Shown piece by piece: positions 49,501 to 59,600 of a DNA stretch of 64,000 nucleotides. The translations under genes were made by a program, and so were the position numbers. The notes beneath the pieces are model-generated. The model was given only the letters and a program-made list of their open reading frames with translations. It ran no database searches and was not told the origin of the DNA. The stretch spans positions 1 through 64,000 of the forward strand of contig NZ_LT629695.1 of NCBI RefSeq assembly GCF_900099705.1. Direction: 5' to 3'. Numbering within the stretch: position 1 is the first letter of the stretch; each line of letters starts with the position of its first letter. The stretch comes from Agrococcus jejuensis. GTDB lineage: Bacteria; Actinomycetota; Actinomycetes; Actinomycetales; Microbacteriaceae.

Positions 49501-51046
49501 CGAACGCCTGCGCGAAGTAGTCGAACAGCAGGCGCGGACGCTCGGAGAGCACCGCGATGGGCGTGTCCGATCCCATGGCGCCGAGGGGCTCGGCACCCGT
49601 CGCCGCCATGGGCGTCAGCAGGATGCGCACCTCCTCCTCGGTGTAGCCGAAGGTGCGCTGACGGCGCGTGACCGACGCGGGCGTGTGGATGACGTGCTCG
49701 CGGTCGGGCAGCTCGCTCAGGTGGATGCGGCTCGACTCGAGCCACTCGCCCCACGGCTGCGACCGTGCGAGCTCCATCTTCGTCTGGAAGTTGTCGAGCA
49801 GGCGGCCGTGCTCGGTGTCCACGAGGAACAGGCGGCCGGGCTGCAGGCGGCCGCGCTGCACGACCCGGGCGGGGTCGATCGGCAGCACGCCGGTCTCGGA
49901 GGCGACGACGACGAGGCCGTCGTCGGTCACGAGCCAGCGCCCCGGGCGCAGGCCGTTGCGGTCGAGCGTCGCACCGACGAGCGTGCCGTCGGTGAACGAG
50001 ATGGCGGCGGGGCCGTCCCACGCCTCCATGAGCAGCGAGTGGTACTCGTAGAACGCGCGCAGCTCGTCGGGGAGGTCGGTGGCGTTCTCCCACGCCTCCG
50101 GCACCATCATCATCATGGCGTGCGGCAGGCTGCGGCCCGAGAGGGTCAGCAGCTCGAGCACCTCGTCGAACGAGCCGGAGTCGGAGATGCCGGGCGTGAC
50201 GATGGGGTAGAGCGGCTTGAGGTCGCCGAGCAGCTCGCTGCGCAGCTGCGACTGGCGTGCGCGCATCCAGTTGCGGTTGCCCTCGACCGTGTTGATCTCG
50301 CCGTTGTGGGCGATCATGCGCAGCGGCTGGGCGAGCGGCCACGACGGGAACGTGTTCGTCGAGTACCGCGAGTGCACGATCGCGAGCTTCGTGGCGAAGC
50401 GCTCGTCGGACAGGTCGGGGTAGAACGGCTCGAGCTGCAGCGTCGTGACCATGCCCTTGTAGGTGATGGTCCGGGCAGAGAGCGACGGGAGGTAGTCGCC
50501 GACCTCGCGCTCGATGCGCTTGCGCAGGCGGAAGGTCAGGCGGTCGAGGTCGATGCCCGATGCCTGCGTGCCCGCCGAGGCGACGAAGAGCTGCTCGATG
50601 GCCGGCATCGCGGCGCGCGCGAGCTCGCCGAGCGTCTCGGGGCGCACGGGCACCTCGCGCCAGCCGAGCACCGTGAGGCGCTCCTCGCCGGCGAGGCGCT
50701 CGATGTCGCGCTTCGCCGTGGCGCGCTCGGCGTCGTCGACGGGCAGGAACGCGAGTCCCGCCGCGTAGGCGCCGGCCTGCGGCAGGGCGAAGCCCGCGAC
50801 GGCGCGCAGGAACTCGTCGGGCATCTGCGTGAGGATGCCCGCACCGTCGCCGGTGCCGGCGTCGGAGCCGACGGCACCGCGGTGCTCGAGGTTGCGCAGC
50901 GCGTCGAGGGCGTGCACGACGATGTCATGGCCGGCGCTGCGGCGCAGCGTCGCGACCATGGCGAGGCCGCACGAGTCGCGATCCAGTCGCGGGTCGTACA
51001 TCCCCGACTCGGGGTGGCCACCGAGGTGGCGGAGCATGGATGCCAT
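46502..51046 (-). CDS. gltB: Glutamate synthase large subunit
   Basis: Transfers the amide of glutamine to 2-oxoglutarate, giving two glutamates. The 1514-residue product has a glutamine amidotransferase domain whose nucleophile is Cys26 (RDSCGLAMVAT, normally exposed by propeptide cleavage), a central domain, the FMN-binding synthase domain (GEGGQLPPAKVYPWVA, VSGHDGGTGASPL), the 3Fe-4S motif CIMMRVCHLDTCPVG, and a C-terminal beta-helix. I chose the ATG at 51046 because GGAGG lies 6 nt upstream. Confidence 0.96.
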   Translation of the reverse strand: MASMLRHLGGHPESGMYDPRLDRDSCGLAMVATLRRSAGHDIVVHALDALRNLEHRGAVGSDAGTGDGAGILTQMPDEFLRAVAGFALPQAGAYAAGLAFLPVDDAERATAKRDIERLAGEERLTVLGWREVPVRPETLGELARAAMPAIEQLFVASAGTQASGIDLDRLTFRLRKRIEREVGDYLPSLSARTITYKGMVTTLQLEPFYPDLSDERFATKLAIVHSRYSTNTFPSWPLAQPLRMIAHNGEINTVEGNRNWMRARQSQLRSELLGDLKPLYPIVTPGISDSGSFDEVLELLTLSGRSLPHAMMMMVPEAWENATDLPDELRAFYEYHSLLMEAWDGPAAISFTDGTLVGATLDRNGLRPGRWLVTDDGLVVVASETGVLPIDPARVVQRGRLQPGRLFLVDTEHGRLLDNFQTKMELARSQPWGEWLESSRIHLSELPDREHVIHTPASVTRRQRTFGYTEEEVRILLTPMAATGAEPLGAMGSDTPIAVLSERPRLLFDYFAQAFAQVTNPPLDSIRESVVTSMRLGLGPVRNLLTASAAHASQVILDFPVIDNDELAKIRHIDRTPGSRRTVTISALYPVDGGADAMVARLDAMCAEVDEAIAEGAQYVVLSDRDSNEQLAPIPSLLAVSAVHHHLIDAETRMRVGLVAETGDVREVHHVALLIGYGASAINPYLAMETAEQLAITGRIPGISPEDAVHNVIKALGKGVTKIMSKMGISTVGSYAGAQAFEAVGLSEALVERYFEGTPTRLGGVGVEVLASESAQRHAIAYPAEKAPFAHEGLPTGGEYQWRRDSTPHLFNPETVFRLQHSTRTRQYDVFREYSTAVDEQSRELKTLRGLFRLKTEGVTPIPIDEVEPVSEIVKRFSTGAMSYGSISKEAHETLAIAMNRLGAKSNTGEGGEDVDRLLDPERRSSIKQVASGRFGVTSMYLTHADDIQIKMAQGAKPGEGGQLPPAKVYPWVARTRHATTGVGLISPPPHHDIYSIEDLKQLIFDLKRANREARIHVKLVSQSGIGAVAAGVAKAKADVVLVSGHDGGTGASPLNSLKHAGTPWEIGLAEAQHTLMVNGLRERVVVQVDGQLKTGRDVLIGALLGAEEYGFATAPLVVSGCIMMRVCHLDTCPVGVATQNPTLRERYTGKPEFVVTFFEYVAEEVRELLASLGLRSIDEAIGRSELLDVDDAIHHWKADGLDLQKVLDVPEGAGERRNTTVQDHELDDQLDMRLLDDVLRAHHAGETVRLDIPVANTDRAVGTMLGNEVTKRHGEAGMPPDSIDITLRGSAGQSFGAFIPRGITLRLIGDSNDYVGKGLSGGLITVRPDPAAPYVAERNVIAGNVIGYGATSGSLHIRGIVGERFLVRNSGATAVCEGTGDHALEYMTGGIAVILGQTGRNLGAGMSGGVAYVLDLDAARINRESLHAGELLLERLSEEDEIELRAILERHVELTESTVAARLLDGRGGLAGFTKIVPRDWAAVRDIRKQAEDAGIDPDSDQIWTRILEVTGG

Positions 51047-51102
51047 GTCGGACCTCCGAAGAAGAGAGGGCGGCACGGAACGTCGTCGGCCCGTGTGGCG
51101 AA

Positions 51103-52122
51103 TCAGGTGGTGGTCGTCGCGGTTCCCGCGCCCACCGCCGGCTCGGCCGTTGTGTCGGCCTCGTCGAGCTCGGAGTACGTCTCGGAGTCTACCGCGTCGT
51201 CCTCGGGCTCCCGACCAGGCTGCCACGGCGTGGGCTCGAGACCCGGGTGCCTGCGGCTCTGCACGAGCCAGATGATGACGCCGAGCACGACGGCACCGAT
51301 GGCGGCCCACACGTTGACGCGGATGCCGAAGAAGACCTCGGAGGGGTTGATGCGGATCGACTCCCACACGATGCGGCCCACGCCGTACCAGATGAGGTAG
51401 AGGCCGGCCGCCTTGCCCCACTGGATGTCGCGCCGACGGTCGAGCCACAGGATCACGGCGGCGCCGACGAGGTTCCAGATGATCTCGTACAGGAACGTCG
51501 GGTGGAAGAGCGTGCCCTCGGGCAGGCCGACGGGGAACGCGGGGTTCGTCGCCTCGATCTGCAGGCCCCACGGCAGGCCGGTGGGCTGGCCGAAGAGCTC
51601 GTGGTTCACGTAGTTGCCGAGGCGGCCAGCGGCCTGCGCGATGAGCATGCCGGGCGCGAGGGCGTCGACGAACGTCGTGAAGCGCAGTCCCGTGTACTTG
51701 CAGCCGAGCCAGATGCCCAGGGCACCCGCGATGAGGGCGCCGAAGATCGCGACGCCGCCGTTCCAGACGGCGATGACGTTGTAGAGGTCGAAGTTCTCGC
51801 CCAGGTACTCGTCGGGATACGTGAGCACGTGGAAGACGCGAGCGCCGATGATGCCGAGGATGACGGCGAACACGGCGACGTCGATCACGAGGCCGCCGTC
51901 GACGCCGCGCTGACGCAGGCGGCGGGCGGTGAGCCAGGCGGCGAGGAGGATGCCGAGCAGGATGCACAGCGCGTACGTGCGGATGTCGAAGTTCGCGAGG
52001 TTGAACGTCGCGCCCCACGGCAGCGTCACGTCGTTCCCGAGGAACGGCATGAGGTTCGTCAGCCACTCGCCGACGGGGACGCCCTGCCACTCGGGCGACG
52101 GGCTGGGGATGCTCTGGAGCAC
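51103..52122 (-). CDS. lgt: Prolipoprotein diacylglyceryl transferase
   Basis: Attaches diacylglycerol to the lipobox Cys of exported lipoproteins. The 339-residue membrane protein has about seven membrane segments and the Lgt signature AAGRLGNYVNHELFGQPTGLP. The loop that is HGG in E. coli reads WNGGVAIFGALIAG. A hydrophilic acidic tail of about 60 residues follows the last helix, as in other actinobacteria. The start is GTG at 52122 with GGAGG 4 nt upstream. Confidence 0.93.
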   Translation of the reverse strand: MLQSIPSPSPEWQGVPVGEWLTNLMPFLGNDVTLPWGATFNLANFDIRTYALCILLGILLAAWLTARRLRQRGVDGGLVIDVAVFAVILGIIGARVFHVLTYPDEYLGENFDLYNVIAVWNGGVAIFGALIAGALGIWLGCKYTGLRFTTFVDALAPGMLIAQAAGRLGNYVNHELFGQPTGLPWGLQIEATNPAFPVGLPEGTLFHPTFLYEIIWNLVGAAVILWLDRRRDIQWGKAAGLYLIWYGVGRIVWESIRINPSEVFFGIRVNVWAAIGAVVLGVIIWLVQSRRHPGLEPTPWQPGREPEDDAVDSETYSELDEADTTAEPAVGAGTATTTT

Positions 52123-52157
52123 GGATCCTCCGGGATCGGTGGGTCCCGACCGAATGG

Positions 52158-52955
52158 TCAGTGGGACTGGACGAGTGTACCCGCGGCGAGGTCGGCGACC
52201 CGCGCGCGCAGGCCCTCCTGACCTCCGTCGCGCAGGGCGGCGACGAGCGCGGAGCCCGTGATGGCGCCCTCGGCGTAGCCGAGCACGTCGGCGACCTGCG
52301 CGCCGGTCGAGATGCCGAGGCCGACGCAGCGGGGCAGGTCGAGGCCGAGCGCCGTGCGGCGCGTGTCGAGGCGGTCGGCGAGCGTGCGCGCAGCCGTGTC
52401 CATCTCGCCGCGCGCACCCGTGGTGCCCATGGTCGAGACGGTGTAGACGAAGCCGCGCGACGCCTGCAGCACGACGTCGAGGCGCTCGTCCGACGACGAC
52501 GGGGCCGCGAGGAAGATGCGGTCGAGGTCGTGGTGCTCGGACGCGGCCATCCACTCGGCGCCGTTCTCGGGCACGAGGTCGGGCGTGATGAGCCCTGCTC
52601 CCCCGGCCTCCGCGAGGCGGCCGGCGAATCGGTCGACGCCCCAGCGCAGCACGGGGTTCCAGTACGTCATGACGAGCACGGGGATGCTCGTGCGGCGCGT
52701 GACCTCGGCGATGGTCTCGAAGGCCTCCTCGATGCGGAAGCCGCGGTCGAGCGTGCCCTGCGTCGCCGCCTGGATCACGGGGCCGTCGAGGCTCGGGTCC
52801 GAGTACGGCAGGCCGAGCTCGATGGCGGTGAAGCCGCCCTCGGCGAGCGCGACGCACGCGTCGACGCAGCCCTGCTGGTCGGGGTAGCCGGCCGGCAGGT
52901 AGCCGATGAGGGCGCGGCCGTTCGAGGCGTCGATCGCCTGCTGCGTGCGGCTCAT
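52158..52955 (-). CDS. trpA: Tryptophan synthase alpha subunit
   Basis: Cleaves indole-3-glycerol phosphate to indole. The 265-residue product shows the alpha-subunit segments [38 protein letters not shown] (with the catalytic Asp) and [15 protein letters not shown]. The ATG at 52955 overlaps the trpB stop. Confidence 0.95.
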   Translation of the reverse strand: MSRTQQAIDASNGRALIGYLPAGYPDQQGCVDACVALAEGGFTAIELGLPYSDPSLDGPVIQAATQGTLDRGFRIEEAFETIAEVTRRTSIPVLVMTYWNPVLRWGVDRFAGRLAEAGGAGLITPDLVPENGAEWMAASEHHDLDRIFLAAPSSSDERLDVVLQASRGFVYTVSTMGTTGARGEMDTAARTLADRLDTRRTALGLDLPRCVGLGISTGAQVADVLGYAEGAITGSALVAALRDGGQEGLRARVADLAAGTLVQSH

Positions 52956-54163
52956 GACTGCGTGGCCCCTTCGTCGAGCACGTCGAACCACTTCGCTGCG
53001 GTCGCGACGTCCTTGTCGCCGCGACCCGAGAGCGACACGAGCAGCACGGCGTCGGGGCCGAGCTCGCGTGCGAGGCGCATGGCGCCCGCGACGGCGTGCG
53101 CCGACTCGATCGCCGGCATGATGCCCTCGAGCCTCGTGAGCTCGCGGAAGGCATCCATGGCCTCGGCGTCGGAGACGGGCTGGTACTCGGCGCGGCCGAT
53201 GTCGTGCAGCCACGCGTGCTCCGGGCCGACGCCCGGGTAGTCGAGGCCTGCGGAGATCGAGTGAGAGTCGAGCGTCTGGCCGTCGGCGTCCTGCAGCATG
53301 TACGACCGCGAGCCGTGGAGCACGCCGGGGCTGCCCTTGCCGATCGTCACGGCGTGCCGCTCGGTCTCGGCGCCGTCGCCGGCCGCCTCGAACCCGATGA
53401 GGCGCACGTCGGCGTCGTCGAGGAAGGCGTGGAAGATGCCCATGGCGTTCGAGCCGCCACCGACGCACGCGAGCACGGCATCCGGCAGCCTGCCTGCCTG
53501 CTCGAGCATCTGCGCGCGGGCCTCCTCGCCGATCTGGGCGTGGAAGTCGCGCACCATGACCGGGTAGGGGTGCGGGCCCGCGACGGTGCCCATGAGGTAG
53601 TGGCTCGTGTCGACGGTGCGCACCCAGTCGCGGAGGCCCTCGTTGATGGCGTCCTTGAGCGTGCGCGCGCCCGTCCTCACGGGCACGACCTCGGCGCCGA
53701 GCAGGCGCATGCGGGCGACGTTGAGCGCCTGGCGCTCGGTGTCGACCTCGCCCATGTAGATCGTGCACTCCATGCCGAAGAGCGCGGCGGCCGTCGCGGT
53801 GGCGACGCCGTGCTGGCCCGCGCCCGTCTCGGCGACGAGGCGCGTCTTGCCGAGGCGCTGCGCGAGCAACGCCTGGCCGAGCACGTTGTTGATCTTGTGC
53901 GAGCCGGTGTGGTTGAGATCCTCGCGCTTGAGGAAGATGCGCGCGCCGCCGACCGACGCCGACAGGCGCGGCGCCTCGGTGAGCAGCGACGGTCGACCCG
54001 TGTACTCGCGGCCGAGGCGTGCGAGCTCCTCGCCGAACGCGGGGTCCTGACGGGCCTCCTCGTAGGCGGCGGCGAGCTCGTCGATCGCGGCCATGAGCGG
54101 CTCGGGCATGTGGATGCCGCCGAACTCGCCGAAGTCGGGGCCGCGCTCGGCCCGCAGGCTCAC
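52952..54163 (-). CDS. trpB: Tryptophan synthase beta subunit
   Basis: Joins indole and serine with pyridoxal phosphate. The 403-residue product carries the PLP Lys in [19 protein letters not shown], the substrate motif [13 protein letters not shown] and phosphate-binding [10 protein letters not shown]. It begins with GTG overlapping the trpC stop (GTGA). Confidence 0.96.
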   Translation of the reverse strand: MSLRAERGPDFGEFGGIHMPEPLMAAIDELAAAYEEARQDPAFGEELARLGREYTGRPSLLTEAPRLSASVGGARIFLKREDLNHTGSHKINNVLGQALLAQRLGKTRLVAETGAGQHGVATATAAALFGMECTIYMGEVDTERQALNVARMRLLGAEVVPVRTGARTLKDAINEGLRDWVRTVDTSHYLMGTVAGPHPYPVMVRDFHAQIGEEARAQMLEQAGRLPDAVLACVGGGSNAMGIFHAFLDDADVRLIGFEAAGDGAETERHAVTIGKGSPGVLHGSRSYMLQDADGQTLDSHSISAGLDYPGVGPEHAWLHDIGRAEYQPVSDAEAMDAFRELTRLEGIMPAIESAHAVAGAMRLARELGPDAVLLVSLSGRGDKDVATAAKWFDVLDEGATQS

Positions 54164-54939
54164 GATGCGCTCCGGAACGCCGCGACGCGCGCGGCGGGCT
54201 CGCCGTCGCGCACGAGCGTCTCGCCGACGAGCACCGCGTGGGCACCTGCCGCCTTGTACGCCTGCACGTCCCCGACGGACTGCACGCCCGACTCCGCGAC
54301 GGCGACGACGCCCGCCGGGATGAGCGGACGCAGCTCCGTGAATCGCTCGGGGTGCATCTCGAACGTCTTGAGGTCGCGCGTGTTCACGCCGACGATGCGG
54401 GCGCCGACCGCGAGAGCGCGGGCGACCTCGTCGGCGTCGTGCACCTCGACGAGCACCGACAGGCCGAGCTCCTCGGCGAAGCCGTGGAGGTCGGCGAGCG
54501 TCGCGTCGTCGAGCGCCGCGACGATGAGCAGCACGAGGTCGGCACCTGCCGCGCGAGCCTCGAGCAGCTGGTAGCGCGTCGAGAGGAAGTCCTTGCGCAG
54601 CACGGCGACGTCGACGGCCGCGCGCACGGCACGCAGGTCGTCGAGCGTGCCGAGGAAGCGGCGACCCTCGGTGAGCACCGAGATGACGCTCGCGCCACCC
54701 TCGGCGTACGCGGCCGCGAGGGCTGCGGGCTCGGGGATGTCGGCGATGCGACCCTTCGACGGGCTCGCGCGCTTCACCTCGGCGATGACGTGCACGCCGT
54801 CGACCGGCTGCGACAGCAGCGCGACGACGTCGATCGGGGTGCGGGAGGCACGCGCGACGGTGTCGAGCTCGTCGTACGGCAGATCGCCACGACGAGCCTC
54901 GGCATCCTCGAGCGCCCCAGCGGTGAGGGCGTCGAGCAT
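54160..54939 (-). CDS. trpC: Indole-3-glycerol phosphate synthase
   Basis: Closes the indole ring. The 259-residue TIM-barrel protein has the motifs [46 protein letters not shown] and [11 protein letters not shown]. The ATG at 54939 overlaps the stop of the HGxxPAAW gene. Confidence 0.95.
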   Translation of the reverse strand: MLDALTAGALEDAEARRGDLPYDELDTVARASRTPIDVVALLSQPVDGVHVIAEVKRASPSKGRIADIPEPAALAAAYAEGGASVISVLTEGRRFLGTLDDLRAVRAAVDVAVLRKDFLSTRYQLLEARAAGADLVLLIVAALDDATLADLHGFAEELGLSVLVEVHDADEVARALAVGARIVGVNTRDLKTFEMHPERFTELRPLIPAGVVAVAESGVQSVGDVQAYKAAGAHAVLVGETLVRDGEPAARVAAFRSAS

Positions 54940-55184
54940 CAGTGCTCCTTGGGGGTGTACTTCGGTCCGTTGACGCCGTAGCCGGCCTTCGCGAGGCCCC
55001 AGCCCACGAGCGCGCCGACGGGCACGAACGCGGCCGAGATCCACACGAGCGCGGGGATGTCGAGCCAGAAGAAGAGCGTGCCGGCCGCGATGGCGACGAG
55101 CATGATGATCACGGCCGCCCAGGCGGCAGGCGAGTGGCCCTCGCCAGGCTCGGCGTGCGCTTCGATGGCGGTCTGGTCGCTCAC
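54939..55184 (-). CDS. Small HGxxPAAW-type membrane protein of the trp operon
   Basis: An 81-residue membrane protein with two hydrophobic segments. Near its N-terminus is [17 protein letters not shown], the GHxPAAW motif found in small proteins placed inside actinobacterial trp operons. The function is unknown. I chose the GTG at 55184 because GAGGAG lies 5 nt upstream; an ATG at 55202 would add six residues. Confidence 0.8.
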   Translation of the reverse strand: MSDQTAIEAHAEPGEGHSPAAWAAVIIMLVAIAAGTLFFWLDIPALVWISAAFVPVGALVGWGLAKAGYGVNGPKYTPKEH

Positions 55185-55215
55185 GGTGCTCCTCGAATCC
55201 ATGGGTTCGGTCAGT

Positions 55216-55785
55216 CTATCGGTCGTGGGTGCCGCGCTCGTCCGCCCGGCCGCTCGCCGTCGGATCCTCGCCGTCGTCGAGCGCATCCCACGCGAGGCCA
55301 GACTCCGCGCGCTCGAAGCGCTGCTGCGCCTGCCTGCGCTGCCAGTGCGGCGCCGTGACGAACGCCCAGACCGCCGAGGCGAGCGCGAGCACGAGGCCCA
55401 CGACCGCGAGGGCGGGCGCCGCGGTGGTCGTCGATGCAGCGTCGAGCGTCGTGACGCCCGTCGCGGCGCTCGCGGCGTCGGCGATCGTGTCGCCGAGCGT
55501 CGCGACGCGCTGCGCGAGGTGCGTCGCGCCGATGCCGACGACCGCGACGCCGAGGATCGCGAGCACGCGAGCGACGATGGGCGACGCGATCGTGAGCGCG
55601 AGGCCGAGGGCGCCGAGCGTGAGGGCGACGGGGGCGAGCGCCGGCGCGACCGTCGTGCCGTCGAGCTCGACGGACGGGGCGTCGGCCGGGACGACGGTCG
55701 CCCACACGAGCACCGAGCCCGCGAGGATGAGGGCGCCGCCGACGAGGTGCGCGAGCACCGCGACGATGCGACCCCGGGCCCTCAT
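55216..55785 (-). CDS. Trp biosynthesis-associated membrane protein
   Basis: A 189-residue protein with four hydrophobic segments of the Trp_oprn_chp type, found next to trpE in many actinobacteria. It begins [20 protein letters not shown] and ends in a charged cytoplasmic tail. Its function is not known. The ATG overlaps the trpE stop. Confidence 0.82.
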   Translation of the reverse strand: MRARGRIVAVLAHLVGGALILAGSVLVWATVVPADAPSVELDGTTVAPALAPVALTLGALGLALTIASPIVARVLAILGVAVVGIGATHLAQRVATLGDTIADAASAATGVTTLDAASTTTAAPALAVVGLVLALASAVWAFVTAPHWQRRQAQQRFERAESGLAWDALDDGEDPTASGRADERGTHDR

Positions 55786-57302
55786 CGCACGATCCTGCGC
55801 ATCGCGTCCGCTCGCGCCGTCGCCCGCAGCGGCGCGGCGGCCTTGCTGCGCACCTCGGCGTGCTCGGTGGCGGGCACGCTGTCGGCGACGAGGCCGGCGC
55901 CCGCCTGCACGTGCGCCATGCCGTCGACGATCGTCACGGTGCGGATCGCGATCGCGAGGTCCGCGTCGCCCGCGAAGTCGAAGTAGCCCACGACGCCGCC
56001 GTAGACGCCGCGCTGCGCGGGCTCGAGCGCGTCGATGATCTCGAGCGCGCGCGGCTTCGGTGCCCCCGAGAGCGTGCCCGCCGGGAACGTGGCGCGGAAC
56101 GCGTCGACCGCGGAGGCGTCGGCGCGCATCCGCCCCTCGACCGTCGAGACGATGTGCATGATGTGGCTGAAGCGCTCGATGACCATGAACTCGGTCACGG
56201 CGACCGAGCCCGCCTCGCACACCTTGGCGAGGTCGTTGCGCGCGAGGTCGACGAGCATCACGTGCTCCGACCGCTCCTTCGGGTCGGCGAGCAGGTCGTC
56301 GGCGAGGGCGTTGTCGGCCGCCGCGTCGGCGCCGCGCGGTCTCGAGCCGGCGATGGGATGCATCGTCGCGGCACCCTCGTGCAGCGTGACGAGCGCCTCG
56401 GGGCTCGAGCCCACGACCTGGTACGGCTTGCCCGAGGCATCCTCGAGCGTCAGCAGGTAGAGGTACGGCGACGGGTTCAGGAGCCGCAGCACGCGGTACA
56501 CGTCGAGCGGATGCGCGTCGAGCGGCACGTCGAAGCGGCTCGACAGCACGACCTGGAACACGTCGCCGTCGACGATGTGCTCCTTCGCGCGCTCGACCAT
56601 GGCGGCGAAGCCGTCGGGCGACACGGATGCGGTCGGCTCGGGCTCGACGTCGGCGAGCGGCTCGGCGAGCCATGCGGGCGCGCCGTCGGCGAGGCGCGCC
56701 TGCATGTCGTCGAGCTGGCGCTGCGCCCCCGCCCACAGGCGGTCGGCGTCCTCGACGCCGTCGGCGAGCGCCGTCGCGATGAGCAGCGCCGTGCCCGAGC
56801 GGTGGTCGAGCACGACGAGCTCGGCGACGAACGACAGGCCGATCGCGGGCACGTCGACCTGGCGCTCCGGCGGGTTCGGCAGGTGCTCGAGCTCGCGCAC
56901 GGCCTCCCAGCCGATGTGGCCGACGAGGCCGCCCGTGAGGCGCGGCAGGCCGGGGATGCGCGGCGTGCGCCACCGGTCGAGCACGTGCGCGACGGTCTCG
57001 AGGGGTGTGCGCCGGGCGTCGTCGCCCAGCAGGCGCTCGATGCTGAGGCCGTGGCTGCGCCACGACACGTCGCCCTCGTCGGCCGTGAGCTGGCCGAACG
57101 ACGAGACGCCGACGAACGAGAAGCGGTTCCAGACGCCCTGCTCGGCGGACTCGAGCAGGAACGAGCCCGGGCGGTCGACCGCGAGCTTGCGGTAGACGCC
57201 GACGGGCGTCTCGGTGTCGGCGAGGATCTCGCGCACGACCGGGATCACGCGGTGCGTCGGCAGCAGCGCGTCGAACGCCTCGCGCGTCGTCGTCGCGGTC
57301 AC
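55782..57302 (-). CDS. trpE: Anthranilate synthase component I
   Basis: Converts chorismate to anthranilate. The 506-residue product contains [10 protein letters not shown], the usual tryptophan feedback site, and the catalytic segments [47 protein letters not shown] and [12 protein letters not shown]. No trpG lies nearby, so the amidotransferase must be encoded elsewhere. It begins with GTG overlapping the hisI stop (GTGA). Confidence 0.95.
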   Translation of the reverse strand: MTATTTREAFDALLPTHRVIPVVREILADTETPVGVYRKLAVDRPGSFLLESAEQGVWNRFSFVGVSSFGQLTADEGDVSWRSHGLSIERLLGDDARRTPLETVAHVLDRWRTPRIPGLPRLTGGLVGHIGWEAVRELEHLPNPPERQVDVPAIGLSFVAELVVLDHRSGTALLIATALADGVEDADRLWAGAQRQLDDMQARLADGAPAWLAEPLADVEPEPTASVSPDGFAAMVERAKEHIVDGDVFQVVLSSRFDVPLDAHPLDVYRVLRLLNPSPYLYLLTLEDASGKPYQVVGSSPEALVTLHEGAATMHPIAGSRPRGADAAADNALADDLLADPKERSEHVMLVDLARNDLAKVCEAGSVAVTEFMVIERFSHIMHIVSTVEGRMRADASAVDAFRATFPAGTLSGAPKPRALEIIDALEPAQRGVYGGVVGYFDFAGDADLAIAIRTVTIVDGMAHVQAGAGLVADSVPATEHAEVRSKAAAPLRATARADAMRRIVR

Positions 57303-57628
57303 GAGGTCACCTCGATGGGCGTGAAGAAGCACGTGCGGCTTCCCGTGTGGCACGCGGGACCCGTCTGCTGCACGCGCACGAGCAGCGTGTCGGCGTCGCA
57401 GTCGATCGCGATCGACACGGGCACCTGGACGTTGCCCGACGTGTCGCCCTTGCGCCAGTACTCCTGGCGCGACCGCGACCAGAACGTCACGCGACCCTCG
57501 GTCGACGTGCGGCGCAGCGCCTCGGCGTCCATGTAGCCGACCATGAGCACGTCGCCCGTCGCGTCGTCCTGGATCACCGCGGGCACGAGGCCGTGCTCGT
57601 CGGTCTTGAGCTCGGGCAGCGTGGTCAT
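57299..57628 (-). CDS. hisI: Phosphoribosyl-AMP cyclohydrolase
   Basis: Third step of histidine synthesis. The 109-residue stand-alone enzyme has the metal-binding motifs [17 protein letters not shown] and [11 protein letters not shown]. The ATG overlaps the stop of a tiny open frame created by a local duplication. Confidence 0.95.
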   Translation of the reverse strand: MTTLPELKTDEHGLVPAVIQDDATGDVLMVGYMDAEALRRTSTEGRVTFWSRSRQEYWRKGDTSGNVQVPVSIAIDCDADTLLVRVQQTGPACHTGSRTCFFTPIEVTS

Positions 57629-57729
57629 CGCACCGTCTTCCCCGCCGCGCGCATCGCGGCCGTCGTCTCGTCGCTCGAGGGGATCAGCACCGTCATCGCA
57701 CCGTCTTCCCCGCCGCGCGCATCGCGGCC
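57624..57729 (-). repeat. 38-bp direct repeat at the hisF-hisI junction
   Basis: 38 identical bases at 57624-57661 and 57692-57729, offset by 68 bp. The right copy encodes the last residues of HisF ([10 protein letters not shown]) with its stop and an ATG. The left copy repeats exactly that, ending at the hisI start. It is the trace of a tandem duplication. Confidence 0.9.
57625..57696 (-). CDS. Possible 23-residue peptide between hisF and hisI
   Basis: The open frame reads [20 protein letters not shown] followed by TVR and a stop. Its last ten residues are identical to the HisF C-terminus because of the 38-bp duplication. Its ATG overlaps the hisF TGA and its TGA overlaps the hisI ATG, so ribosomes would pass through it. 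It is more likely a coupling relic than a working peptide. Confidence 0.35.
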   Translation of the reverse strand: MTVLIPSSDETTAAMRAAGKTVR

Positions 57730-58451
57730 TTCACGTCGTCGATCGTGCACTGCTGCGAGTGGAAGATGCTCGCGGCGAGCACGGCGTCCGCGCCGGCGTC
57801 GACCGCGGGTGCGAAGTGCTCGGGGCCGCCCGCTCCCCCGCTCGCGACGACGGGCACGCCCGTCGCGTCGCGCACGGCGCGGATGAGCTCGAGGTCGAAG
57901 CCGGCCTTCGTGCCGTCGGCGTCGATCGAGTTCACGAGCAGCTCGCCAGCACCGCGACGGTCGACCTCGGCAGCCCAGCCGATGGCGTCGATGCCGGTGC
58001 GGCGACGGCCGCCGTGCGTCGTGACCTCGAAGCCGCTGGGCGTGTCGGTCGAGCGCAGCACGTCGAGCGACACGACGAGCACCTGCGCGCCGAACGCGGC
58101 CGAGATCTCGTCGACGACCTCGGGGCGTGCGATCGCGGCCGAGTTCACGCCGACCTTGTCGGCGCCGTGGGCCAGCAGCCGCGAGACGTCGGCGACCGTG
58201 CGCACGCCGCCGCCCACCGTCAGGGGGATGAAGACCTGCTCGGCGCAGCGCTCGACGACCTCGAGGATCGTGTCGGCGCCCTCGACCGTCGCGGTGACGT
58301 CGAGGAACGTCAGCTCGTCGGCGCCCTGGCTCGCGTAGCGCGCCGCGAGCTCGACCGGGTCGCCCTGGTCGGCGAGGTCCTGGAAGTTCACGCCCTTCAC
58401 GACGCGGCCGCCGGCCACGTCGAGGCAGGGGATGACGCGCGTCGTGAGCAT
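57693..58451 (-). CDS. hisF: Imidazole glycerol phosphate synthase subunit HisF
   Basis: Cyclase subunit that forms imidazole glycerol phosphate and AICAR. The 252-residue barrel has the catalytic Asp near the N-terminus ([18 protein letters not shown]), LTVGGGVRT, and the second Asp in [17 protein letters not shown]. The ATG shares bases with the hisG stop. The partner hisH is not in this window. Confidence 0.95.
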   Translation of the reverse strand: MLTTRVIPCLDVAGGRVVKGVNFQDLADQGDPVELAARYASQGADELTFLDVTATVEGADTILEVVERCAEQVFIPLTVGGGVRTVADVSRLLAHGADKVGVNSAAIARPEVVDEISAAFGAQVLVVSLDVLRSTDTPSGFEVTTHGGRRRTGIDAIGWAAEVDRRGAGELLVNSIDADGTKAGFDLELIRAVRDATGVPVVASGGAGGPEHFAPAVDAGADAVLAASIFHSQQCTIDDVKAAMRAAGKTVR

Positions 58452-59290
58452 CAGACCCTCGCTGCGTGGATGCGCGTGACGATGATCGCCTTCGCGCCTG
58501 CGGCCTCGAGGGCATCCATGACGCGGTTCACGTCGTGCGACTCCGTCATGACGCGCACGGCGACCCAGTCGTCGTCGCGCAGCGGCGAGATCGTCGCCGA
58601 CTCCTTGCCGGGGCACACGCGCACGGCGGCGTCGAGGTCCTCGCGGCGCACGTCGTAGTCGACCATGACGTAGCGGCGAGCCACGAGCACGCCCTCGAGG
58701 CGGCGGCGCAGCGTGCGCGCGCCCTCGTGCTCGCCACCCGACGAGATGAGCACGGCCTCCGACGACAGGATCGGGTCGCCGAACGTCTCGAGGCCCTGCT
58801 TGCGCAGCGTCGCCCCGGTCTCGACGACGTCGGCGATCGCGTCGGCGACGCCGAGGCGCACGGCCGACTCCACGGCGCCGTCGAGGTGCACGAGCGTCGC
58901 GTCGAGGCCTCGGGCGTCGAGCCACGAGCGCACGAGGCCCGTGTAGCTCGAGGCGATGCGCACGCCGGCGAGCTCGTCCTGCGACGAGAACGCGCCGACG
59001 GGGCCCGCGAAGCGGAAGGTCGAGCGGCCGAAGCCGAGGCCCTGCACCTCGATGGCGGGCGAGCCCGAGTCGAGCAGCAGGTCGCGGCCCGTGATGCCGA
59101 CGTCGATGACGCCGGAGCCCACGTACGTCGCGATGTCGCGGGGGCGGAGGTAGAAGAACTCGACGTCGTTCGACGGGTCGGAGACGATGAGCTCCTTGCC
59201 GTCGCGGCGGCCGTGGTAGCCGGCCTCCTCGAGCATGCCGGCGGCGGTCTCGGACAGCGCGCCCTTGTTGGGCACGGCGATCTTCAGCAT
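58451..59290 (-). CDS. hisG: ATP phosphoribosyltransferase, long form
   Basis: First and feedback-controlled step of histidine synthesis. The 279-residue product is the long form: catalytic domains ([48 protein letters not shown]) and a C-terminal ACT-like regulatory domain that binds histidine. It lies 49 nt after hisE, with a GAGAGACC site before the start. Confidence 0.95.
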   Translation of the reverse strand: MLKIAVPNKGALSETAAGMLEEAGYHGRRDGKELIVSDPSNDVEFFYLRPRDIATYVGSGVIDVGITGRDLLLDSGSPAIEVQGLGFGRSTFRFAGPVGAFSSQDELAGVRIASSYTGLVRSWLDARGLDATLVHLDGAVESAVRLGVADAIADVVETGATLRKQGLETFGDPILSSEAVLISSGGEHEGARTLRRRLEGVLVARRYVMVDYDVRREDLDAAVRVCPGKESATISPLRDDDWVAVRVMTESHDVNRVMDALEAAGAKAIIVTRIHAARV

Positions 59291-59339
59291 GGCTGGTGGT
59301 CTCTCTGGGTCTGCGGGCGAAGGGATGCGAGCGGCAGGC

Positions 59340-59600
59340 TCAGAGATGTCGGTAGACGTCCTGCAGGGTCAGCCCCTTCGCGAGCATGAGCGTCTGCAGG
59401 TGGTACAGCAGCTGCGAGATCTCGAGCGCGGTCTGCTCGTCGCCCTCGTGCTCGGCGGCCATCCACACCTCGGCGGCCTCCTCGACGATCTTCTTGCCGA
59501 TCGAGTGCACGCCGCCCTCGACGCGCGAGAGCGTGTTGCCCTCGCGACGCTCGGCCACCGCCTGCTCGAGGTCGGCGAACAGGGTGTCGAAGGTCTTCAC
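59340..59600 (-). CDS. hisE: Phosphoribosyl-ATP diphosphatase
   Basis: Second step of histidine synthesis. The 86-residue all-helical protein of the MazG-like fold has the motif [18 protein letters not shown]. It begins with GTG overlapping the rpe stop (GTGA). Confidence 0.94.
   Translation of the reverse strand: MKTFDTLFADLEQAVAERREGNTLSRVEGGVHSIGKKIVEEAAEVWMAAEHEGDEQTALEISQLLYHLQTLMLAKGLTLQDVYRHL

Noticed and set aside
57303..57353. Longer TrpE starting at an ATG at 57353
   Set aside because: It would overlap most of the hisI 3' end, and the GTG at 57302 gives the usual GTGA coupling and the family start.
59291..59339. Histidine or tryptophan leader peptide/T-box before hisG or trpE
   Set aside because: The gap before hisG is only 49 nt with no His-rich frame, and trpE overlaps hisI, leaving no leader.
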